DNA of 64,000 nt from Kuschelorhynchus macadamiae. Lineage: Eukaryota; Arthropoda; Insecta; Coleoptera; Curculionidae. A program made the translations under genes and the position numbers. The notes below the pieces were generated by a model. It worked only from the letters and a program-made list of their open reading frames with translations. It searched no databases and was not told the DNA's origin. Positions within the stretch are counted from its first letter, which is position 1. The number at the start of each line of letters is the position of its first letter. The DNA is taken from positions 620,001 through 684,000 of the forward strand of contig JAUTXW010000936.1 of assembly GCA_030620095.1 (NCBI GenBank), in the 5' to 3' direction. Positions 47,130 through 58,053 of the stretch are shown here, piece by piece.

Positions 47130-49640
47130 TATTTTTTTTTTATTTAAATAATAATAATGTCACACATAAATGCTTACATACGTCAGGTAGTGAAATAACT
47201 TAGATGGTAATTATAATCAAAATGTTAAAATACATATAAAGCAAAATAATACAGATAAAGGTAAAAACTAATCACATACAGATTATGTAACATGTAACAG
47301 GATAACAAATTCCACACATAAATACTATCATTTATAATTGCAAAGTAAAAACTTTATAGAAAATGAGACAATGATTGACTTCAATTAAATTTTCACCAGA
47401 TTTCAATCTTTAACCGAGAAAACTATCCGCGGCGATTCCAGAAACTCTAAAGATGCTATAAAAAACACCCTTAAGGAGACAAGAAACAATGGTCCTTTTA
47501 AATGGCCTAAATTCCAAACTTATAATCTCCAGAGGTATCTTGTTGAAAAATTTGAACTGCGTAGTAGTCTGGGCTGTTTTGACACCTTCGCACTCTGCGG
47601 TGTGGCACCGAGAGATCCTCCCTTCCCCGAGTCCTAAGGCCATGAATCTCGCCATTGGCCAGGTAATTGGATTTATTGTGGTAAACATGCAAGATGTTTT
47701 GCAGTATATATACAGGGAAATGTCAAAACACCCAATCCAGTAAAGGCATCCCGACAATCCTCCCTGTACACTCGGCGCCACCCCGCAGCGTGGCCCCAGG
47801 CAATCACTGCGTAGGACAGGTGTGAGTGACACAAGGCGAAATAAGCGGTTCTAAGTACCTCTGCAGAGACAACCCTCGCAAGACTGCGAAGGAAATAAAT
47901 ATTACTACTAAGTTTCTTTGCAACAGCATCTGCCTGCTGGCCCCAGTTCAATTCAGAGTCTAAATAAACTCCTAGGAATTTAACAGAGCTTACAGTACAA
48001 AAAGGTCTCTCCCCCACTCTGCGCAATGAAAAGATCATATAGTTAGTCTTGTCTTTGTTTAATATTAAACCATTGCTTTGAAACCATCGCTCCACCTCCA
48101 ACTGTACCGCACAAGTCCTGTCAATCAGGCTTTGAAGGCTATCATCAGTAACCGAGGCAGTCGTGTCATCGGCAAACAAAACATAACGCCCCACATGATT
48201 TTCTAGGGGAAGATTATTAATAAAAATTAAGAAAAGTAAGGGCCCCAGAATGGAACCCTGGGGTACCCCGATAGTTAATGCTTCCCTCGCCGATGTCACG
48301 CTACCATTGCTTACCACTTGAGTACGGTTACTTAAATATGATTTAATTAGGCTAGCTGACTTTTCGCCAAATCCATATAGCAATAGTCTTCTAATTAACA
48401 GGTCATGCAGGATGCAGTCAAATGCTTTGCTTAAGTCTCAGAACATTGTGCTGACTTACTTTGTACTATGAAAGGCATCAGATATAAAATAAAGGTAGTC
48501 AGATCTAAGATAGCTGAAGCCGTGCCAAATCCCTCTCTAAAACCAAAATGTCTCTCAGATAGTAAGTTGTTAGTTTCTAGATATTTTGAAATTCTAGTAG
48601 CGATGGATTTTTCTAGGATCTTTGACGGAACCGGTAGCAATGAGATTGGCCGATAATTGGTTAGATCATCGTGATCACACTTTTTTAGAATTGGGGTTAC
48701 CAGGGCTGTCTTCCAGATACTGGGAAAGACAGGCTCCCGTATACACCTGTTAATTAGTTTAGTCACTGGGGTGATAGGCAGCTCACGCACCCCCGTCAAC
48801 AATCTCACAGACAAACCAAAAATATCCCTACTATTTTTGTTTTTTAATTTGTTAAAAATATCCCTGATCTCATTGAAGGAGTGAAAATACAATTTTATAA
48901 TTGAAAAAAGGAATACACAACAGGAAAATTAGGCAGTGAATGGTGAAAAGTTTATACTTATTTGGCTATTAATTAGAAGGTTAGGCACAACGTTGACAAA
49001 AAAATCATTAAATTGATTGACCGTGATGCTGCTTGAGGTTGTCTGAAATTTTGTATTTGAGTTTCTATTATTATTGATTACTTCCCATACAGCTTTAGTT
49101 TTATTATTTGAGTTATTTATATGATTATTATGATAATTTCGTTTAGCATTAGCAATAGCTTCCTTGTAAGTTTTATTAAAGTATTTTTTTGTTTGAATAT
49201 TTGATGTTGTTGGGTACATTTTACATATATCACAAAGAAATTTTAAGTGCTCACGCATGTTTTTTAATTCCTTATTAAACTAGTGTTTATGTCTGTTCTT
49301 TTGGTTAGACATCACCGTTTTCTCATGAAATGAAGTTTCATAGGCCTTCTGAAATTTTGCTCATATCAGATATAAAATCCCAACAAGTAAAAACTTAATT
49401 TTTACCTATTTCGGTAACTGGTCTAAAAGTTGTTTTTATAGTTTTGTTGTTATTGGGTGTCAATATGGGAACATGTATCAGTTGCGCAAAATGGTCAGAA
49501 AAACCTGGATCCACCGTGCACACAGAAGCCGCATCAACATTAAAATTAATAAATATATTGTCAATGCAGTCAATAACTTTTCGTTTTTCTTCTTCTCCTG
49601 ATCTTCTTATTGTGTTTTTAAAGGGCTCTCGGTTAATATT
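47130..49640 (-). pseudogene. LINE (distal part): endonuclease end and reverse transcriptase
   Basis: The minus strand from about 49610 reads CIDNIFINFNVDAASV and PGFSDHFAQLIHVPIL, the end of an AP-endonuclease with its SDH motif. Then come YFNKTYKEAIANAKRNYHNN (49258-48929), WKTALVTPILKKCDHDDLTN, YRPISLLPVPSKILEK and RHFGFREGFGTASA (48892-48431). After a deletion that removes the first catalytic Asp block come IGVPQGSILGPLLFLIFIN and YVLFADDTTASV (48383-47673). The C-terminal part is broken by stops. A T run near 47130-47142 would be the poly(A) tail. Its 5' part lies beyond the inserted pogo element, at 51646-52056. Confidence 0.8.
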
Positions 49641-51160
49641 TGCGAATGTTGTTTAGTTCGACCAACCGATGGTCTTTTATTCGTAGAGCTGGTAGAAGGG
49701 CCTGGCAACAGATTGTAAAATTTTGAAGTAGGTATAGATCCCGGAATATTTATTGGTTTCTTGAAATCTTTGAAAGTGGGTGGTTCCGTTTCAGTGGGGT
49801 TACCTACATTGGGAACAGGACGTGGTTTGGAAGAACTTATAATTGAAACACCATCAGAAGAGGCAGATGGGCCTGCATCTAAGCTTGATGTTGATGAGCC
49901 TGCATTGATGGAATCATCCATAGAAGTGTCGAAATCATTAACCATCACTAATTTTTCTTCATCTGTCTGACTGGTGAAAGTATCTGCCGCTAGGAAGTCT
50001 TCATCGGTAAATATATTGGGATTTATTGGGTGAATTCCAGTTGCTTGAAAGCCGGAAATTCCAACAGACATCGTATCAGTCCTGGAATAGGCTTTATTAA
50101 ACAGTTCTGCCAAATCATAGGGTGTTATTTTCACTAATGCCTTTGACTTTATGTAGAGATCACATTCTCTGCGGAAAGCAGCTTTTAGCGGCCCGTATAG
50201 GGTAACATCTAGGGGTTGCATTCTATGTGATGCATGTGGTGGTAGGGACAACATGCAGATCCCATTTTCTCTACACAAATTATAAGTTTTTAATGTTATA
50301 TGACTGCTATGATTATCCAATATCAATAGACATGGGTTCGTTTTGCTGCATTTTGAATATGCTATGAAGTGCTCAATCCACTCGTAAAATAACTCTTCGT
50401 TTGACCAGCCATTGTGGGAACATTTATAGGCAGCACATGGAGGTCCACCTTTCGATAAAAGCGGGGACATCCTTTTCCGAGGGAAAATAAAAAGTGGAGG
50501 TATGTATGCGCCAGCTGCATTCATGCAGCAGATAACTGTAACTGTCTTGCCTCTCTCCCAGCTTGTTACAGAGCCAATACGTTTTTTCCCTTTGGTCGCC
50601 ACAATGGTTCCAGGATCTTGAACGGTCGATATGCCTGTCTCGTCGACATTATATATTTGGTTTGGCAAATATTGGATCTTAGACGTTACAGTTTCCAAAT
50701 TGGTGAAGAATTTTCCTACCTCGTCTCGATTAAAAGCGGTTATCCTATTAATACTGGTTGCTTCTGGCTTTCGAACACTTATTGTAGGATTTCTTCTCAA
50801 GAAAACATAAAACCAGTCCTTTCCTGCCATTTTAGATGTATGGCTGAAGTTATGATTTATATTATTCTTGGTTGCATATTCGTAAGCAATTCGTCGAACG
50901 TGTAGAGGGCTAAGCTCAGCTAGAACAGCTTCTTCCTCCAACGATAACGTACTTGGTCTTCCCATGTTCGGAGCAGAAATTTTATTCTTGGATTTTCTTT
51001 CCTGTATTGTGCTAAAAGGAATGTGAAACTTTTGACTTGCTGATCGAATTGAATTTCCTTCTTCAATAAATTGCAATGCATTTTGGAGTTGCTCGGAGGT
51101 CCATTTAGCTTTGTTTCCTTTTTTAATATAATTTGTAGGCATCTGTAACAAATAAAACAC
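49607..51160 (-). CDS. Pogo-like transposase, uninterrupted, chimeric C-terminus
   Basis: The likely start is ATG 51142 (MPTNYIKKGNKAKW), directly after a splice-acceptor-like TTTGTTACAG; the open frame itself extends 6 codons upstream. Residues 1-60 are the psq/CENPB helix-turn-helix (NSIRSASQKFHIPFSTIQE). A second DNA-binding part ends at GKDWFYVFL and appears about a dozen residues shorter than its relatives after EEEAVLAE. The DDD triad is IYNVDETGI, LLILDNHSSH and RMQPLDVTLYGPLK. The tail is Ser/Pro-rich. The last residues (about QHSQILTESPLKTQ) seem to come from LINE sequence after a deletion. All catalytic residues are present; missing termini make the copy itself unlikely to move. Confidence 0.85.
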   Translation of the reverse strand: MFYLLQMPTNYIKKGNKAKWTSEQLQNALQFIEEGNSIRSASQKFHIPFSTIQERKSKNKISAPNMGRPSTLSLEEEAVLAELSPLHVRRIAYEYATKNNINHNFSHTSKMAGKDWFYVFLRRNPTISVRKPEATSINRITAFNRDEVGKFFTNLETVTSKIQYLPNQIYNVDETGISTVQDPGTIVATKGKKRIGSVTSWERGKTVTVICCMNAAGAYIPPLFIFPRKRMSPLLSKGGPPCAAYKCSHNGWSNEELFYEWIEHFIAYSKCSKTNPCLLILDNHSSHITLKTYNLCRENGICMLSLPPHASHRMQPLDVTLYGPLKAAFRRECDLYIKSKALVKITPYDLAELFNKAYSRTDTMSVGISGFQATGIHPINPNIFTDEDFLAADTFTSQTDEEKLVMVNDFDTSMDDSINAGSSTSSLDAGPSASSDGVSIISSSKPRPVPNVGNPTETEPPTFKDFKKPINIPGSIPTSKFYNLLPGPSTSSTNKRPSVGRTKQHSQILTESPLKTQ

Positions 51161-51645
51161 ATGGTTAATTAATCAATAAACAAAAAATAATAATATTTCA
51201 AATAATCATAAGAAAACCTGTAGGGTAATACCGGTCACGACCGGTATTACCCCAACTTTTTTGACCGGAATTTCCCGAAAGCACGTTGGCAACATAAACC
51301 TAACCTCAAAATTGTCTCTCTTTATTTAAGCGCCTGAAAAAGCAGGATTCAAACAGCAAGTTACCCCTCAAGATATTCCTCTTAGCTACATGCAAAAATA
51401 TAACGTATTCGATTACTTACCTTGATTTAAATTCGTTGAAATATTATAATAAAATTTGGCAATAACTTCACCTCGACACCACATGTAGTGCACTGCAGTA
51501 AGGAAAACGAAACCCAGGAGTTTTAACTTATACCGCTGAATAAAAGGTGGCGGCACATGTTGAAGAAAGTGAGTACGTTTATCGCGAAACAATTCGAGTG
51601 ACCGGACTTGCCCACCTGACTGGGATTCCCCCACTCTTCCCTACA
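49640..51645 (-). mobile_element. Pogo-like element 2, inserted in a LINE, 3' end lost
   Basis: LINE sequence lies on both sides, so the pogo element inserted into it. On the minus strand the 5' end is placed at about 51645, next to TA 51646-51647, because the LINE frame KLQDY ends there and GTGGGGGAA, GGTGGGCAAGTCCGGTC and GGGGTAATACCGGTC words follow. At the other end the transposase frame runs straight into LINE sequence with no inverted terminus, and about 100 residues of endonuclease are missing; a deletion there is likely. Confidence 0.65.
51223..51252. repeat. 30-bp palindrome GGGTAATACCGGTC / GACCGGTATTACCC
   Basis: Perfect inverted arms of 14 bp around AC, upstream of the pogo 2 transposase. 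It contains the GGGGTAATACCGGTC-type word repeated at the 5' end of the element, so it is probably a paired transposase-binding site. Confidence 0.7.
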
Positions 51646-52056
51646 TAGTCTTGAAGTTTGACCATGCAGATCTCTTCTTCTTTTAACCAATGTTCTGTTA
51701 GACACATCACCTGGAGATTCCTGTCCACAAGGATGGAAATTGTGGATAGAAGTCCATGTCCATTCAACGAAATTTACCTTAGTTCTATATGTATAAGTAA
51801 GTATCGATGACAATATCGACACATTCAAATCAAAGATAACAGCATTCAAGTTGGAGTTTAGGGGACGGTATGATGAAGGAACAATTGTCAGGTTGGCATT
51901 TAATTGATTGAGGAAGGAATCAAGTACTCCAGAATCCAGTGATCTACAGTAATGAGCATTTTCTACACCACCAAATATTACTATGAAGTCATGGGCGGTA
52001 AAATTCTTGGAATAGAGTTCGGCCTCCTTTAAAATTTCCTTATTATTTTTTGACAC
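51523..52056 (-). pseudogene. LINE (proximal part): esterase-like ORF1 end and endonuclease start
   Basis: The minus strand reads NNKEILKEAELYSKN, AHDFIVIFGG and DSFLNQLNANLTIVPSSYRPL, resembling the SGNH/esterase-like ORF1 region of CR1-group LINEs (inference). In a neighbouring frame VMCLTEHWLKEEEICMVKLQ is the start of the AP-endonuclease. The readable LINE stops at about 51648, where pogo element 2 begins. It joins functionally with 47130-49640 as one older LINE. Confidence 0.65.
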
Positions 52057-52059
52057 TTG

Positions 52060-52980
52060 GATTAGAATACGAAATAGGTAAAATCGTATTTTTACAATCC
52101 TAACATAAACGTGTCAAATATTAATGTTACTCTTTTTAATTAAGCAATAATACATCAAGGCTGTATTATGCGTTTATTTAAAATAAAATAAAAATAACCT
52201 TCCTTATTTATATGTTACGTAGAGGCGACAAGCATTTTTCGTGTTGCCCTACTTTATTCCATAGATTAATGTTTGCTTCTCTCTTACCCTTTATTTTTAC
52301 GAATTTACAATGCAGTAGCGTTTACAAAGGCCCAGCCGGTCTAACGCTGAAAGCCTTGCCTGCTTCGAGTGGCCGTTGCCGTTCGGTGAAAATATAACCA
52401 TATTGTGTGACGCAGGCCATAATCTTTGTTGGCATCGGACACGCAACACCGTCCCCCCTCTCAGCCGCAATGCAGCGCGAATGCTATACCTTTTAGATTT
52501 TTATAAAATAACCTTTGGTTTCCTTTCCATTAAATAAAATAAACAGGGCCATTTCAATCACCTGTTTTAACAACGCTAATAAAACGAAATCGATATTAAG
52601 CCGGGGGTCAAATTTTGTGTCAATAGCGCTAGGAAGTAAGGCTTTTATTAAGGTGCTATTTGTCCTATCGATCGTTAAGAAAACGAATATATAAAGTACA
52701 ATCTAATTTTAGAGGTAGAAATACATTTATTTTTATTACGTCGTTTTATAAGTTTATTGACCAAAAGAATTATTTTCATATATTTCAGGGCTCACTGTTA
52801 AATATCTGTTTAATACTAACTCAAAACTATAGTTATTTTCCCAACAAGTGGGCAAAGTGATACTTCCCGCACGCAAAAGCAGTTAGACGAACGACGTAGG
52901 TTCTAAGCGCGGGTAAAACAATACTTATTTCTTACACGTCATAAAATTGTAAAAAACCTTAAACAAATTAGAAATAATTT
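52060..52980. other. No recognised gene; a GC-richer patch at 52310-52490
   Basis: The GC-richer patch (GCCCAGCCGGTCTAACG, CGGACACGCAACACCGTCC) stands out from the AT-rich surroundings, like the patches upstream of the hAT genes, but no terminus is visible. At 52856-52885 AAAGTGATACTTCCCGCACG resembles 60247-60270 and may mark an end of the Crypton. Confidence 0.4.
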
Positions 52981-52985
52981 TTATT

Positions 52986-53527
52986 TTAACTTAAAACAGA
53001 AATAATATTACTTATTATTATTAACAATATTAATATTGGAGTACAGTTTGTGGTATGTTGCAAATTTAAAGCTGAGTGCAACTGGGTTCTTGGGAAAACT
53101 GATGAAGATGGTTCGTTATCCGGCGTTAATGAATGAAATGGAACTTCAATGGTTTTCTCACAAATTGACAAACTTGGTATTTCAACTGGATGATTTTTTG
53201 CACTGCCACTTACAATATTGTTGCATAACTCTTTTTTGTATATATAGTTTGTGAGTGCATCTTCCCGAAACTGTTAATCCCGATACACCGCGTTGTGCAC
53301 TTTCCTCTTTTAAATTTATAAAAAAACGTTTATGCGTTGATGATTGTGGTCGTAAGGCTGTATATTTTCTATAAAAAGAGCGTGAAGTGTAATTTTTTGA
53401 ATCCTAAATTTGGACCACAATTAATTTACCTTGTCTTCAATATCAACTAATGTTAATTTTGCTAATTCCTCTCTTTTGCAGCCGCCTGCAAGCCCAAAAA
53501 TAGTCGCAACTTTCAACAAAAGGTATA
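52986..53527 (-). pseudogene. Crypton tyrosine recombinase, distal half
   Basis: Reading minus from 53527: a second copy of the core-domain segment (LLLKVATIFGL, CKREELAKLTLVDIEDK), then FIENIQPYDHN in one frame and LRPQSSTHKRFFIN / KRGKCTTRCIGINSFGKM in others, then PSLSICEKTIEVPFHSL to a stop at 52986. The conserved Arg and Tyr blocks are not seen. It continues the gene at 59430-59873 across the inserted DD41D element, with a duplicated segment of about 150 bp (53375-53527 and 59430-59583). Confidence 0.7.
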
Positions 53528-54992
53528 CAGGGTTATTCACGCAACCCGTTCATTAAAAGTTTTTGATGATGCCATTTAGATAAAAATTTCAAATTTTGGG
53601 ATTAAGGTAAGGTCAAGGGGTACTTCTTTTTTGAAATATTTCCGGTTTAACCGGCAGTTGGTATCAACTTGCTTATTTTAAATGGAACACCCTATATTTT
53701 ATGATATTTTTGGATTCTACGGAGAATTTTAATGCTATTTTATGTAGCATGTCCTATACCTAGGTTCAAGCGTTCTTAAGATATTTTACCTTGAACCGAA
53801 AATGAGCCTTCGGGGTACCAAATTTTAAAATCTCATATTTTTGTAAGTTTTGAAGATATAATCTTCATATTTTGCAGACGATCGGTAAATAATCTTAGGT
53901 TTCTATTTTTTTTATTGAATTTGTCTATTTTTATACAGGGTGTCCTAAATTCAGCGGCAAAAATTCATATTTTCAAAGCCGCTAAAGTCCGTTTTTTTAA
54001 ATGGGACACCCTATAACTTTATGCACTATCAAATGTAGAATTTAATTTTTTATCGAACTTTATTAAGGTTCCTATACCTATTCGTAACCATTTTCAAAAT
54101 AATCAGGTTTTTATTGAACTATCATATGTATTTGCTAAATGCTTACACCTTCCCGTAGTAAGCCGTGGAAAAACAATTGTTGTGCTTTTCTATTCAATAT
54201 CACAGCTGATTTGAAACTTTTAAATTAAAATAAAATAACACTCAAAAGCTGATATTCTCAATTTATTTTATATTCGCGGAGAATGTTACAAACTATTGGA
54301 GAGAACGTGCCATGTTTTTAATGAAAAACATCTTCATTTATCGCCAATGAACAAGAGAAAATTGAAGAGGATTGAAACGAAATTTTTTCGTTTCGGAAAA
54401 GTTAAAGTTATAAAAGATGTAATAAATTGTTTACATTATTTTTAACCATATCTACTAAGTTCGAGACTGTTCTAAACTTGTTTTAGTGAACTTAAAAATT
54501 ATAGCAATCTAACAATCAACAATAAATAAATTAAATAATAAAATTGAATTATAACAAATGTTCTATATGCTGTCCGTTCATTTGAAGACACATTTCAATT
54601 CTTCTTTGTACAGTTGCTGTGGCCCGTTGAATTTGTCCGTTTTCTAATTCGGCAAAAGCTGTTCGTATCCCGTCTAGTTAAACTTCTTGGTTATTTACTG
54701 GGGAAGCATAGACTTTACCTTTGATAAATCCCCATAAATAAAAGTCTAGGGGTGTTAAATCAGGCGATCGCGGGGGCCATCTCCAAGGGCTATTGGGACC
54801 AATCCAGCGATCTTCAAAAATTCGAGATAATTGGAGATATACTGCAGCGGAATTATGTGCTGGTGCCCCATCTAATTGATACCAATTATTTTGCAGCTCA
54901 ACAATAGGAATTTTTTCTATAAATTCAGAAACCGTCCCTCGTAGAATTTCCAAATACTTATCACTGTTTAAATTGTCTTCATAAATACAGTA

Positions 54993-57900
54993 CCGTAGTT
55001 TGGGGCGAAATTGATAACCGGGGGCGAAATTGATAATTACATTGTTTAGTCACATTTTTAAATTTAGCGCCAAATTTATGCAACGAAAAGCGGCGGTGTG
55101 CATCAGTCTTGTTTAGTAAAGCTTTGATGACAAGACGTATGCAGTCGGGTGTGCCATTTTTTATCTATTTTTTTGCAAAAAACGTGGTTAAAATTAATAA
55201 ACTAAAATTAAAATTTTCGGACTATTGCAAACTTTAGCTGGTAAGTAAAATACAATGATAATTTTCCTTATTTGGCCTTTATACACATGTTAGTTTATGT
55301 CTTCTGAGCCGCCATGTTGGGGCGCTCGGCAAAACGTATAATAAGTTCGCGGGAATTTCAAATTTTTAAGGCCGGGGTCAAATTGATTACATACATGGGG
55401 CGAAATTGATCAGCACAGAAGGCAATCAATTTCGCCCCTCGATGTTTTGCCTTCGTAATTATTATGATTTTTTTTGCTTCCTTCTTTCAGAACGGTCAAA
55501 AATGGTAAGAGTGTATAAAAGGAAACTAGGTGCTAGAAGATATAAAGACTACAGTGAAGAGAACATTGAGCATGCACTAGCAAAGGTTACTGAAGATAGT
55601 TGGAGTCTACAGAGGGCTGCTCGAGAATACAACATACCTTATGAAACGCTAAATAATAAATACCATGGTCGCCATATTAGAAAAAATGGGGGGCAAACCT
55701 GTTTTACAAATAGCGAAGAAAAGGCCTTTCTTTCCGCAGCAAGTGTTTGTGGAGAATGGGGTTTTCCCTTAGACACAATTGATTTGAGACAGTTTGCGAA
55801 AAATTATTTGGATAGTCAAGGTCGCAACGTCGCCATGTTTCAAAATAATCTACCAGGCAATGATTGGGTTTATTCTTTGCTTCAGCGACATAACGATGCA
55901 ATTGTTAAAAAAGTGGCTGCAAATATTAAACGCTCTCGGGCTTCTGTTTCAAGACAAACTATAATGGATTATTTTAACAATTTACGGGAGACATTGCAAG
56001 ATATTCCTGCATCGAATATATTCAACTATGATGAAACAAACGTCCAGGATGATCCAGGAAATAAGAAAATGTTATTTCGACGTGGAATTTAACAAAAAGC
56101 GCTACATCCATTATGATGTGTGGGTCTGCATCGGGTGTGTTGTTGCCTCCATATATTATTTACAAATCAGAGAGGATGTGGGTTCAATGGACCGAAAACG
56201 GCCCTAAGGGATATCCTTGTTGCAGTGGACGATGTTGTGCATCAGGGTTGAGGTATAGCCGTACACACCATGGGTGGATGGACGCTCAGACGTTCACGGA
56301 GTGGTTCACATCATGCTTCTTACCACACGCTAAAGAATTGGAAGGTCGCAAAGTCCTGTTAGGTGACAACTTGTCATCTCATTTCACCAAAGATGTTCTT
56401 CGTTTATGCGAGGAAAATAACATCGCATTTGTATGTCTGCCCAAAAACTCGACACATCTAACACAACCTTTAGATGTGGGCTTTTTTAGAGCATATAAAG
56501 TTTCTTGGAGGGCAACCTTATCAGCATGGAAACAGTCACACGTAACTTGCACTTCAATTGACAAAAAAGACTTTCCATATTTACTTTCTACTTCTTTGAT
56601 GGAAATGGATAAAAAAGGAGAACGCGGCACCAATGCTATTAGGCATGATTTAGTTTCGTCTTTTAAAGCTACCGGAGTCGTGCCGTTCGATCCAGAGAGA
56701 GTATTACAAAAAATCCCTGGAAGCGACAATGTAGATGAAAATGCTGTTCAAGGAGTTTTAGTGGACTACCTACAGCAGCAAAGATTTAACGTTGCACCTA
56801 CACGACGAAACATTAAAAGACAAAAGCTTGAGGTAGAGCCGGGTAAAAGCGTAACGGCTCCTAATGATGACTCAAATTCAGACGATGATTCAGAACCAGT
56901 ATTAGAGGACCATTCTGATGACGAAATTATAGAAGAAATAGAAGAAGAGACGGAATATTTTTCAGTAGAAAAGGAAAATTTAAACGAAGGAGCGTTTTTG
57001 CTGGTTAAGGTTTTGGGGGGCAGTCGAAAAAAAACAGTGTATAGGTATATCTCAATTATTCAGAAGCTAATCGATGAAGGAGTGGAAGCGATGGGTATGA
57101 AATCCATTGGTGCTGCGAAGAATAAATTTAAAGCGGTGGAAGATGATCAATTTGTTATTGATAACTCTGACATTCTAGCAGTGCTTCCAAACCCTGAAAT
57201 TAGAGATATCGACGGTGAAGCTATATACATATTTCAAAAAGACGTCGATGTAAAAGAAATTTAGTTTGTAAAAATTTATGTTTGATTTTATTTTAGAAAA
57301 TAAGTTTTTTTTATTTGTTTTATCGAGTTAAGTCATGACCTTTAAGCAGAAGCTTTATCTCAGCCAAAGATTTATTGCAAGGTTGGCATTTTTTTATTTT
57401 GTGTTAAACAAACACTTCTCTTAGTCGTTTAATAAACATGTTCAACATTAAAAACTAGATATTTTTTTGAACGTACAGCCAATGGACGTAATAAACTAGG
57501 ATTTGATCGGCGTTACTGACTGTTTTCTTTCTCTCTTGCGAGCAAGCACAACTGTCAGTGCGCTGACAGTTCCGCATGCTGGTACCTACAGCCACCAACA
57601 AAATTAAATTTCTAGCCTGTAAAATATCTATTTGGGCTTTAACCCGAACACATAATAATAAAAAATATAAATATGTTTTTTAGGTTAGAAACTTAATTTT
57701 GTGGGCGATTGCACAAAAAGTTTGGTAGTGATCAATTTCACCCTTATGATCAATTTGACCCCGAGATCTTTGAAAATGAATAATTTTTAAACTATTAAAA
57801 TATGGTTTCTTCAGTACGTAGATGCAATATAAAAGAGATGATCAAATTCGCCCCAAATCAAGTGTGAATTTGATCAGCTCCATTTTATTTTTTTCTGAGA

Positions 57901-58053
57901 ATATTTAAAATAATTTTAAAATTCTAGGACTCAGAATCGCTATAGAATAATCTTATAAAGTCATCTATATTTTTTTAAAAATAAAATATCTTATATTCAA
58001 AGTTATACAGGCCAAATAAAAAAATAAGTGATCAATTTCGCCCCAAACTACGG
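54993..58053 (+). mobile_element. Pogo-like element 3, complete, inside a DD41D transposase gene
   Basis: The ends are CCGTAGTTTGGGGCGAAATT in inverted orientation, at least 23 bp and identical, flanked by TA (54991-54992 and 58054-58055). The word GGGGCGAAATTGAT or a close form recurs inside: near 55020, 55375, 55408 and inverted at 55425 on the left; near 57730, 57750, 57840 and 58030 on the right. The identical ends and the restored target frame indicate a relatively young insertion. Confidence 0.93.
55502..57264 (+). pseudogene. Pogo-like transposase with one break
   Basis: ATG 55502 (MVRVYKRKLGARRYKDYSEE) lies shortly after an acceptor-like CTTCTTTCAG. Residues 1-60 are the psq/CENPB helix-turn-helix (LQRAAREYNIPYETLNNKYHG); a second DNA-binding part ends GNDWVYSLL. 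The catalytic triad is IFNYDETNV, VLLGDNLSSH and LTQPLDVGFF. The frame stops at 56092; the next frame carries on at about 56093 as LTKSATSIMMCGSASGVLLP, so a small deletion there is the only lesion. The C-terminal part has an acidic block (SNSDDDSEPVLEDHSDDEI) followed by a basic/hydrophobic domain to the stop at 57264. Confidence 0.87.
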
